Below are positions 1-7,201 of a stretch of 62,608 bases of DNA, piece by piece (the stretch's first letter is position 1; each line of letters starts with the position of its first letter). Location: the NCBI GenBank assembly GCA_002686085.1, contig NZAC01000037.1, forward strand, positions 1 to 62,608, given 5' to 3'. The stretch is from Roseibacillus sp. (GTDB taxonomy: Bacteria > Verrucomicrobiota > Verrucomicrobiia > Verrucomicrobiales > Akkermansiaceae). Made by a program: the position numbers and the translations under genes. Below the pieces are notes generated by a model. The model did no database searches and had not been told where the DNA came from. It saw only the letters and a list, made by a program, of their open reading frames with translations.

Positions 1-120
1 AGTGCCACCCCCACCGGTGGGGTGTGCGGGTGGAGCTGGGCCAGCAACTGCCCTGAATCCCCTACCCTGGACCGTGTGCAGGAGACGGGGTAAGGGGTGC
101 TGGAAACGTGAAGAATTAGT
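1..120. other. Unassigned foldable stretch at the window edge
   Basis: No convincing protein is seen here. Positions 9-22 form a perfect 14-base palindrome centred on ACCGGT. A nested helix can be drawn on the plus strand: CCAGCA at 41-46 pairs with TGCTGG at 98-103, and inside it CCCCTACCC at 59-67 pairs with GGGTAAGGGG at 88-97 with one bulged A. This could be the end of a structured RNA whose start lies outside the window, or a GC-rich intergenic sequence. I compared it from memory with RNase P, tmRNA, SRP, 6S and 5S RNA signatures and recognised none. Confidence 0.25.
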
Positions 121-129
121 CGCCCGTAA

Positions 130-153
130 GTGCCTACACTTGGTGCCTACACT
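130..153. repeat. Short direct repeat, 11-base unit twice
   Basis: The unit GTGCCTACACT occurs at 130-140 and 143-153, a period of 13 bases. It lies between the foldable edge region and the tRNA-Asn terminator. No function is evident. Confidence 0.5.
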
Positions 154-171
154 AGCCCTCTGCCACCAAAT

Positions 172-201
172 AAAAAACCCTCAACTGATTGAAGTTGAGG
201 G
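172..201 (-). terminator. Rho-independent terminator after tRNA-Asn
   Basis: CCCTCAACT at 178-186 and its complement near 192-201 form a strong stem with a loop of about five bases. Read on the minus strand it is followed at once by a run of six T. It starts nine bases past the CCA end of tRNA-Asn, so it most likely ends that transcript, perhaps together with the ATPase gene upstream. Confidence 0.8.
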
Positions 202-209
202 AGTTAAAG

Positions 210-284
210 TGGCTCCTGCGGTTGGATTCGAACCAACGACCTAGTGGTTAACAGCCACCCGCTCTACCGCTGAGCTACGCAGGA
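210..284 (-). tRNA. tRNA-Asn (anticodon GTT)
   Basis: The minus strand gives a complete cloverleaf: acceptor TCCTGCG pairing with CGCAGGA, D arm GCTC/GAGC, anticodon stem GGTGG/CCACT with loop CTGTTAA (anticodon GTT), and T arm GTTGG/CCAAC around TTCGAAT. The discriminator is G and the CCA tail is encoded in the DNA (210-212). A terminator follows immediately. The gene lies 86 bases past the stop of the P-loop ATPase gene on the same strand and may be read through from it. Confidence 0.95.
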
Positions 285-370
285 CCGTGAAAGCGGTGGG
301 GAAGATGATCCGAGAGCACCACACGGAGCAAGTAAATTCTCCACCTTCCGAAGGATCTGTAGAGTTCGAT

Positions 371-2815
371 TTAGTGATTATCCTGCCTCTCACGCAGGAG
401 CTTGAGCATCCTCTCCACCTCTTCTCTATCTGAAGCTGCTGGATCAACAGATCTCGGTTGCGCTCTTGCCTCTGTTTTCTTGGACTGTGGAAGGGGTCTG
501 GGAGGTGTCCCAACCGCAACAAAGGGAGATGGAGTCTCGGCGACACCCTGCTCTGTAGTATCAGATGTATCTCCCGGCCACCACTCCTTTGCAGGCTCAC
601 CCGTACTCGATTCCGAGTCAGGCACTCTGACCGCAGGGTTTTCGGTCTGTGATGGAGAAGACTCAATGGGATCTTTTGTTGGTGGAGCAACCTGAGAAAA
701 ATCACCTAACGAGCCGATTTCATGAGGGCTATAGGGTTGCTTTTCAGGAGAGTCCACTCGTGGAGCTGACTCGGAGTGCACCGCAGAGAACGGTGATTCC
801 GCAGGGTCCATAGCCTGAGGGTCAAATGGGCTCGACATCGGCACGGGATCCGTGGGAGCGGAAGGCTCTGGCTCCGGCAGGGAGTCAGGCAGCTCCTGAT
901 TTTTATTGGAATAGTCAGGGGCACTAAAGTCCAGTTCGGAACTACTCCTTCCATGCCCACCGAAGGTGCCCCCTTCTGACTCTCTCCTGTCCGGAGTCAA
1001 TGAGTCTTCAAGATGATTCGACTGCACGGGCTTTTCCGAAAGGGGCTTAAGCTTGGAAAACTCAATTTCTCCCCCGGTGGGATCCTGCTCATCTTGTATA
1101 AATGGAGAGAGTGTTTGCCCCTCATGGTCACTAGTGGCAGCGTTCTCCGGCAAAGACCCCTCGTCACTTCCGAGATTGGATGACTGATATCCATGATCGG
1201 CGCTCCTTGAGCGAAATGGCCGTGGTGGACGCTCCTCATCCTGATGCCTCGCAGGTGGCCTCTGGTCGCCTTGAGCTTCGTCATCAGAAAAATTTGCAGG
1301 CCCTGATGGATAACCTTCATCTATATCCTTATGGTCAAAAGGAACTGGAAAGGCCGGGGAAGGACCATCTGTGGCCGGCATCACAACCTCGAAGGGGCTT
1401 GAGGTCCCTATTGAGTGCTCCACGCTGGCTGACGGCAGATCTTCGACGGATGCTGACGCTCTCTCGACGGATTCCAAGCCCAATGCCTCCGGGGTGAGGA
1501 CAGGGACATCCTCGTCTAAGACCTTCTCACGGGAAACCTCTTGACCGGTGTAACTTGCTTGCCGAAGCCCCTCAGCTTGAACGTCTTCGAGGGAGTTCGC
1601 TCCAAATTCGGGAAGTTCCGAACGTGTATCATTCGCTGAATCCGGCACACTATTCTCAACCTCTTTGACCCCTTTCGCCTCCAGCATGGGATGTTCCAGC
1701 TTAGCCCAGGCCGAGGAGGCCAGCTCTACAATGCGTCTGGGATACAGAGGATCACCTGATGAGCTCCAGTCGATCTTTCCAAAAACCTCAGCGGCCCGCT
1801 CTCCTGCCCTTGCGCTGATAATAGCTTCAACCTCCTCGGCGGTGAGGGCCTCAAGGGTGATCCGGTAAGCCAGCAAGCGATCGGCGAGACCCCCGGGCAG
1901 GTTAGGCAGGAATGAAGATGCCCAAATATCATCATTAACACTAAGGATAGCAATCGCTCCTGGGCAGGACTGCGAAATGTTTGAAAGAAAAGAAGCAAGA
2001 GCCAGGGCATCCTGTGGAGAGGTTGAGAGACCCTCAGTATCGTCAACAATCAGAACGGGACACACAACCGTACTCATCAGGCTGAGGAGACCGTGCAGCC
2101 TCTCCTCTGCGGTGGAGGAAGATTGATTCTGCAGATCGTTACGGAAAATGGTTTCGAAAAGCAGCCGAGCGCGCTCCACATTATCAGGTGGCGTTGTCGC
2201 AAATCGAAAAAGGAGCTCAACCCAGTAAGAGGCTTCCCGAAGGCTTGCTCCACTGATACGCGCAAGCTCAGCGGCAAGTCTGGGACCAAGAACCTCAAAA
2301 TTTGTTTTTGTCCAATGGGCCGTAACGGCCCCGTCATAGTGAAAGTCAAAAGTCTGGGCTGGGTTATCCCGAAGACTCTCAAGAGCGCTTTCCCGATCTT
2401 GGCAGGGCACCTCCCCGGATTCAACGAGAGGTTCCAGCCCTAGGGCGAGGACCTCCCGGGCAAGCAAATCTAACTGTGTAAGGGTCGAGCTCTCAGAAAC
2501 TACTTCACACAGAGATTGGAGAACATACTCCAAGACGTGAGCCGCATCGGTAGTCCGGCCGTTCGTAAGTTGGATACGCACGAAACGGTGACTTTCTCCA
2601 AGGTCGGCGGCAATCGACTGCAGGAGAGTAGTTTTGCCATAACCAGCTCGTGGAGCCTGCAACAATATCACCCGCCCCTCTCCCTGCGAGCCTTCATGAA
2701 GGTAAGCCTTGAGAAGATCTCGAGCGGATTGATTGATCGAAATAACAAGATCTTGGGGGTCCCGTCCGAATACCTCGAAACGGCGGCTAAACGGGTCAGA
2801 AACACTCATCGGCAT
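371..2815 (-). CDS. P-loop ATPase with long acidic disordered C-terminal tail
   Basis: This 814-residue protein starts at ATG with two close alternatives. Residues 1-380 form an AAA/STAND-like ATPase: a Walker A segment PRAGYGKT ends near residue 62, a Walker B VLIVDD lies at 254-259, and a sensor-like Asn sits in SVNDD near 294. The first position of the P-loop is Pro rather than the usual Gly or Ala. From about residue 385 to the end the sequence is rich in Ser, Pro, Glu and Asp with no fold visible, then ends in a short basic and helical stretch (EEVERMLKLLRERQ) that could be a docking helix. It is last in a minus-strand series after the secretin and the AsmA-like gene, 176 bases downstream of the latter. 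A role as a motor or regulator for that envelope system is inference; no specific family is recognised. Confidence 0.8.
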   Translation of the reverse strand: MPMSVSDPFSRRFEVFGRDPQDLVISINQSARDLLKAYLHEGSQGEGRVILLQAPRAGYGKTTLLQSIAADLGESHRFVRIQLTNGRTTDAAHVLEYVLQSLCEVVSESSTLTQLDLLAREVLALGLEPLVESGEVPCQDRESALESLRDNPAQTFDFHYDGAVTAHWTKTNFEVLGPRLAAELARISGASLREASYWVELLFRFATTPPDNVERARLLFETIFRNDLQNQSSSTAEERLHGLLSLMSTVVCPVLIVDDTEGLSTSPQDALALASFLSNISQSCPGAIAILSVNDDIWASSFLPNLPGGLADRLLAYRITLEALTAEEVEAIISARAGERAAEVFGKIDWSSSGDPLYPRRIVELASSAWAKLEHPMLEAKGVKEVENSVPDSANDTRSELPEFGANSLEDVQAEGLRQASYTGQEVSREKVLDEDVPVLTPEALGLESVERASASVEDLPSASVEHSIGTSSPFEVVMPATDGPSPAFPVPFDHKDIDEGYPSGPANFSDDEAQGDQRPPARHQDEERPPRPFRSRSADHGYQSSNLGSDEGSLPENAATSDHEGQTLSPFIQDEQDPTGGEIEFSKLKPLSEKPVQSNHLEDSLTPDRRESEGGTFGGHGRSSSELDFSAPDYSNKNQELPDSLPEPEPSAPTDPVPMSSPFDPQAMDPAESPFSAVHSESAPRVDSPEKQPYSPHEIGSLGDFSQVAPPTKDPIESSPSQTENPAVRVPDSESSTGEPAKEWWPGDTSDTTEQGVAETPSPFVAVGTPPRPLPQSKKTEARAQPRSVDPAASDREEVERMLKLLRERQDNH

Positions 2816-2933
2816 GGAAGCGAAACGATCGCCCCTTAGGCTAGTGATACCTGTTCATTCCAGACAAGCTTGAATCCTGTGAACAAGATGGGATTCAAAT
2901 GTGAAAAAACTGTCAGTAACAGGACCACCAATC

Positions 2934-2953
2934 AAAAGGCCGATACGCCTTTT
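2934..2953 (-). terminator. Probable terminator after the AsmA-like gene
   Basis: AAAAGGC at 2934-2940 and GCCTTTT at 2947-2953 form a seven-base stem with a six-base loop. It lies 39 bases past the stop of the AsmA-like gene. The T tract is inside the stem rather than after it, so termination may be partial and some transcription may continue into the ATPase gene. Confidence 0.45.
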
Positions 2954-2991
2954 CTTTATGATTTACTGTCCGACTGGTTGACCCTCGTTTT

Positions 2992-4443
2992 TTAAGGGGC
3001 GTCAGACTCAATTGGCGAAGCTTGCAGTCTTTTCAGGAAATCATCATTGGGCTGATCCAGAGAGCCACTCAACTGGAGGTCGGTCCAGCAGTATCCCTGA
3101 GCGGGCTGGCTGAAGGAAGAGTATCGCGGTTGATTCAGAGTCTTCATCATCAGCACCTCTGGAACCCCCAGCCGCAACTCACCACTCATCTCCTCGTCTT
3201 CAACCACAATCGTCCCGGTTAACACCATGTGGGACCGAATCTCGTAGCGCAGATTCTCTATGGTGAGTTGATTAAGATTTCGCCGCAACACTCCTGAAAT
3301 AGTGCCGCCCTCGGGCCTCGAATAATGCTCCTTCCTGAGTATTGAGGCGAGGCCCCCTAAAAACCTGAAGCCCTCGATGGAGCTATCCTTTCCCGTGAAG
3401 GCCACTTCCACCTGAGCGTTCATCTCCCTACCAGAATTGACAGATATGGCACCGCTTGAAGAGTCCACACGTGCGCTCAGCATTCTTCCGAGACTTTTCT
3501 CACCCAACAATTGCTCCAGTGGAAACTCGGTAAGGTCCACATCAAAACTCGACACGCCCTCTTCGGCTATCGGCTGGACTCCTTTAAATACCGCCTTCCC
3601 TCCCTCTTCACTTTGCGTTCGAAGGGAAACAAGATGGAAACCGCCATCATGCCACTCTCCAAGACCATTTTGAACCTTCAGTTCGCACCAGTTTCCAAAG
3701 CGAAGAAATCCTCCGCTGAGCTGGAACTGCATTCCCCCGTTCCTCGAACTATCTCGTAACACGAGCTCAGAATCTCGAATCTGCAACGCCGCTTCCCTGG
3801 AATCCATCCCATATTCAAGATCGAACTGGTTGCACCGGTAGTGCCCAAATCTGAAAAAGTCCTCGGGCTCAACTGTCCGAATCACACTCGGGCTTCCACT
3901 GACTGGCCCCAGGCGCATTGTGGCGGTACGCGCATACATCTCAGCCCCTTCAAGTCGGGAACGGAAAAAACTGGAAAGATTAAGACGGGTTTCCAAGTCC
4001 GTAAGGGTCAGGGCGCGAGTCATGCCTCCACGGGGCCACGTCATCTCCACCGATTGAACCCGAGTTTTGATGGGATTGACCGAGAGGTCATTGATTCTTA
4101 CGGCCGCACCAGAAGCAGAACTTACGCTTGCCGCAATATCTTCCCGAAAACCCCTGCTATTGAAACGCGCTAGCATCGTCACGATGGAGATTCCACCAAC
4201 CACGACCAGTAAGATCAGGGCTATCACAACGTAGAGCCCATATTTTTTCCCGTGGACTGGCTTGGCCTTTCGCTTGCTTTGTTGCGTGCGCCGTTTCCTT
4301 TTCCGCACTCTGGTCACTTGGGAACCGTCAGCGCGGGTGACCAATTCCTTATCGCGAGTAGCCGACTGCGTTTGCTTCCCCTTCTTGAGCTTCTCCATCA
4401 TTTCCTCGACGGAGTAACTACGGGGTTCGGAGTCCTTTGCCAT
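2992..4443 (-). CDS. AsmA-like single-pass inner-membrane protein
   Basis: The protein has 483 residues. A very basic cytosolic head (residues about 45-72, rich in Lys and Arg) is followed by one strong membrane helix (about 72-95) and a large periplasmic region of alternating beta strands, of the type seen in AsmA/DUF748-like proteins thought to bridge the envelope. Phrases such as 'IRDSELVLRDSS' and 'GEWHDGGFHLVSL' fit the repeated strand pattern but no catalytic motif is visible. It starts 26 bases after the secretin stop on the same strand, so the two are probably co-transcribed. Its layout, and loosely its sequence just after the membrane helix, resembles the gene at 54534-56156. The family call is moderate; the cargo or partner is unknown. 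Confidence 0.7.
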   Translation of the reverse strand: MAKDSEPRSYSVEEMMEKLKKGKQTQSATRDKELVTRADGSQVTRVRKRKRRTQQSKRKAKPVHGKKYGLYVVIALILLVVVGGISIVTMLARFNSRGFREDIAASVSSASGAAVRINDLSVNPIKTRVQSVEMTWPRGGMTRALTLTDLETRLNLSSFFRSRLEGAEMYARTATMRLGPVSGSPSVIRTVEPEDFFRFGHYRCNQFDLEYGMDSREAALQIRDSELVLRDSSRNGGMQFQLSGGFLRFGNWCELKVQNGLGEWHDGGFHLVSLRTQSEEGGKAVFKGVQPIAEEGVSSFDVDLTEFPLEQLLGEKSLGRMLSARVDSSSGAISVNSGREMNAQVEVAFTGKDSSIEGFRFLGGLASILRKEHYSRPEGGTISGVLRRNLNQLTIENLRYEIRSHMVLTGTIVVEDEEMSGELRLGVPEVLMMKTLNQPRYSSFSQPAQGYCWTDLQLSGSLDQPNDDFLKRLQASPIESDAP

Positions 4444-4469
4444 TACTCTGAGCCGAGCTCGTTGATTGC

Positions 4470-6989
4470 CTAGCGGCTGACGGGTTGCCCGGACGGGTCC
4501 TCAAGACGGACGCTCACCAAAATAATGTAAGCGTCTTTGATTGAAGTTTGCGCCTGTGACTTAAAATAGCGACCGATTAGGGGGATCCGGCTCAGAATCG
4601 GCGTCTCATCTTCAACGCTGATCTGGGAACTTCTGAGCAAGCCGCCAAGCACTACCGTTTCGCCCTGATAGATGGATAGTGTTGAATTTCCCCGGATCGT
4701 GCTGAATACGGGCATAAGGATGGCATTTTCGGTGACCACCCCGAAGGAGCCCCCGCTAAGTGCACCCCCGGTGGGATCGAAGACCGAGCTACTGCTTCCG
4801 CCCAAAATAGGTGTTCCATAGTTAATGAAGCCGTCAAAGTCCCGTATCTCAGGTTTGATGGAGACCTCAATCACACCATCGTCACCCAGTTGAGGCAGAA
4901 CCTCAAGCATGCAGCCGAGATTAGTGGTCTCGAACGCCGTCGGATGCGCTGGTGTCACAGGAGTGACGCCAGCTGCCTGCTGCACGAAACCACCATCTGC
5001 ATCCAGTCCAATATTGCCACCGACCTGATTGGGGAGTTCTGGCGGCTCGTATTCCGTCGGGTAGATAAACTCGCGAACCGACTCGATTGTCGCGCTTTGA
5101 CCTGAGCGCGTTATGACCGTCTTCTTAGTCATTAAATCGAGTCCCTTATGCTGACCGACACCACGCATCAGCATTCCAACGGTATTGTTATTGGCAATAC
5201 CGGTTGCAAAGATCGCTCCCGGGGCCCTCAACTGGGAGTTCTCGACTGATGTCCGGGCAATGGCGCCATCAATACTATTCGTGTCGGTGGCAAGATTGCC
5301 GCTCCGATTGCCCGCGGTAATCGGCCGAAATGGAGCTGGTCCAGCAGGAGTCCCATTACCGACCGTCCCTCCACCAAGAAAGAGCTCGTTAGTGACCTCC
5401 TGAGCGCCATCAAGCAACCAGTCGAATCCGAGTTCTTCCAGTCGCTGTTCGGTGGAGCGGATGATCCGGGCCTCCACGATGATCATCACAGGTTCCGCGT
5501 CCACAATAGAGTCCACGATCACCTCAACCAACGCCATATTAGTCTCGGTATTCTTGACCGAGAGAATCGAAGATTGTGTACGATAGAGGGCACTAGCGCC
5601 GGGGGGGAAATTGACCCCTTTCTGCTTCAGGTAATCTTGGGCACTCAACCGCTTCACAAGACCCCTCGCGGGAGCATCGTTCACCGCAAACGGATCGCCA
5701 TCAGCACCCCCTGCCTCCCCGCCCAGATCTTCTCTGCTGAGAAAGTCTGGAGGCATCTTGAATTGCCTGAAAACTAACTCATCACTGATAACCCCCGCAG
5801 GGCGAATCACTACCGCATATTCATCAATGCGGGCCTGGGTTTGAGTCGCTTCCAGAATCAAATCCAGCACCTTGCGCATTGGGACATTTCGCAACTTTAG
5901 GCTGAAGGTTGTCGTCTCGATTGATCTGGCCCTTACCTCATCTGCGTTGCCGAGCTGAATCACAAACGCAATACCCTTTCGAGAAGCATCCAACTCATTG
6001 ACATCAAGGACGGCTGCTTGCTGCCTCAGGAAATCGATGGCCTCTCCCAACCGAACCTGATCCATATCCACCACAGGGATGATCATCGAAGCGAGCTTTT
6101 CCGATGCCGACGCACCGAAGCGAGCTCCGTCCCTCAAAGCCCCGAAGTCCGCATCTGCCAGTCCGCTTACTCTCTTCGGTATGGGGGATACCCAAGCCTC
6201 ACCCACATCGCTGAACAATTTGGCCCGAGCCGCATCACGAGCAGTCTCCGAATAGTCTACTTTCTGCGCATGTACCCTTTCCATGCCTCGCCTTGCTGCA
6301 GAATTGTGAGGATCAATCGTCAGGACCTGCCCATAAACAACCAGTGCTCGATCAAACTGTCCAAGCTCCACAAACCCCTCAGCCTCGGAAAGGTAACGCC
6401 GAACCTCTTCGACTTTCTTTGCGTGCTCTGGCGTCAGGGCAGGATTGTTTCGAATTGGATCTCCCAGACGGGCCATCATCTCCATCGCGCCTGCGTGTTT
6501 TGGAGCCACTCCGGGCGCCAGCACAGCATCGAGCAACGCTGCGGCCTCAGGGTAGTCTCCAACCTTGGCAAGCTCCCGGGCACGCTCTACAGACGCCTGT
6601 GCAAACCGTTCTCGAGCAGCCGACTTGAGACCGGAAGTCGCTTCGCCTCCAGGAAACAAGTCAAATGCCGCTGCAAATTCGGTCACCGCGGTTGCGTAGT
6701 CCGCAAGCCTGTATGCCTTGTCTCCAGCCAAGAGCGCCTGCTGAGCTTGCTGGGTTTCCTTGGCCCGCCTCTCAAGCTCACGCTGGACGATGTCTGAGTC
6801 GTCTGCACGACAGGCCAAAGCCCCAAGTAGCAGAACCGAAAACATCGGCACTAAGGAAGAGAAAGAGCCCACGAGGCTGCGGTGGGGCCGAGGGGTAGAT
6901 TGGGGGGCGGGTGTGATGGGGAGGTTTCTACCGGAGGTTGCCCCTTCCGTCAGCACAAAAATCGGTGTGAAACTACCTATATTGGCCAT
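4470..6989 (-). CDS. TPR-containing secretin of GspD/PilQ type (Amuc_1098-like)
   Basis: The protein has 839 residues and would form the outer-membrane ring of a type IV pilus or type II secretion machine. A signal peptide ends at an AXA-type site (GALA, residues 56-59). Residues about 65-260 are helical TPR repeats that track the 'GDY..AAALLDAVL' and 'GQFDRALVVYGQVL' pattern. Then comes an STN/N0-like domain (about 300-400), an N1-like domain, and the secretin barrel with its typical end 'GETVVLGGLLRS' and 'PILSRIPLIGRYF'. The TPR-plus-secretin layout matches the Akkermansia secretin Amuc_1098. An alternative ATG at 6845 would leave only a short, uncharged signal sequence, so the longer start is kept. 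No PilM, N, O or P genes are adjacent; the ATPase and platform genes lie at 39-44 kb. Confidence 0.9.
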   Translation of the reverse strand: MANIGSFTPIFVLTEGATSGRNLPITPAPQSTPRPHRSLVGSFSSLVPMFSVLLLGALACRADDSDIVQRELERRAKETQQAQQALLAGDKAYRLADYATAVTEFAAAFDLFPGGEATSGLKSAARERFAQASVERARELAKVGDYPEAAALLDAVLAPGVAPKHAGAMEMMARLGDPIRNNPALTPEHAKKVEEVRRYLSEAEGFVELGQFDRALVVYGQVLTIDPHNSAARRGMERVHAQKVDYSETARDAARAKLFSDVGEAWVSPIPKRVSGLADADFGALRDGARFGASASEKLASMIIPVVDMDQVRLGEAIDFLRQQAAVLDVNELDASRKGIAFVIQLGNADEVRARSIETTTFSLKLRNVPMRKVLDLILEATQTQARIDEYAVVIRPAGVISDELVFRQFKMPPDFLSREDLGGEAGGADGDPFAVNDAPARGLVKRLSAQDYLKQKGVNFPPGASALYRTQSSILSVKNTETNMALVEVIVDSIVDAEPVMIIVEARIIRSTEQRLEELGFDWLLDGAQEVTNELFLGGGTVGNGTPAGPAPFRPITAGNRSGNLATDTNSIDGAIARTSVENSQLRAPGAIFATGIANNNTVGMLMRGVGQHKGLDLMTKKTVITRSGQSATIESVREFIYPTEYEPPELPNQVGGNIGLDADGGFVQQAAGVTPVTPAHPTAFETTNLGCMLEVLPQLGDDGVIEVSIKPEIRDFDGFINYGTPILGGSSSSVFDPTGGALSGGSFGVVTENAILMPVFSTIRGNSTLSIYQGETVVLGGLLRSSQISVEDETPILSRIPLIGRYFKSQAQTSIKDAYIILVSVRLEDPSGQPVSR

Positions 6990-7003
6990 AAAAAGCCATA
7001 GGT

Positions 7004-7153
7004 CTACCCCTTGAAGACCAGCTTAGCCCCATAAGGCGAATAACGGCGCCTACCCCAGGCCCGGCGCCGATCCAGAAGATCAAATTGACGCTGTAGACGT
7101 TTCAGGCGGAGCTTGAGAAACTGATTACGCAGGTGCCATGTCAATGTGTTCAT
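7004..7153 (-). CDS. Candidate small basic protein, 49 residues
   Basis: An ATG at 7153 opens a 49-codon frame ending in TAG at 7004, 14 bases before the secretin start. The product begins MNTLTWHLRNQFLKLRLK, is dominated by Arg and Lys, and ends YSPYGAKLVFKG. There are no low-complexity runs or rare-looking codons. The ATG falls about seven bases after a good -10 box, so the message could be leaderless, like several other genes here that lack a ribosome site. I recognise no family. It may be a real small protein co-expressed with the secretin or only an open leader. Confidence 0.4.
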   Translation of the reverse strand: MNTLTWHLRNQFLKLRLKRLQRQFDLLDRRRAWGRRRYSPYGAKLVFKG

Positions 7154-7159
7154 GCGAAC

Positions 7160-7187
7160 ACCATACGTGGCATCGACCCCGTGTCAA
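7160..7187 (-). promoter_or_regulatory. Sigma-70-like promoter for the secretin operon
   Basis: On the minus strand a perfect TTGACA (7187-7182) is followed after 16 bases by TATGGT (7165-7160), four of six matches to TATAAT. It sits just past the parC stop at 7202. The expected start of transcription is at about 7153, exactly the ATG of the small basic ORF, with the secretin gene 164 bases further on. Confidence 0.55.
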
Positions 7188-7201
7188 CCCCCCATCGGCA
7201 A

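Noticed and set aside
2-244. 80-codon frame on the plus strand at the left edge
   Set aside because: Its end reads the tRNA-Asn gene (the GFEPTT-type peptide is a known tRNA shadow) and its start covers foldable non-coding sequence.
6018-6797. 259-codon plus-strand frame
   Set aside because: It is antisense to the secretin TPR region, with Arg/Ser/Cys-rich composition typical of a shadow frame.
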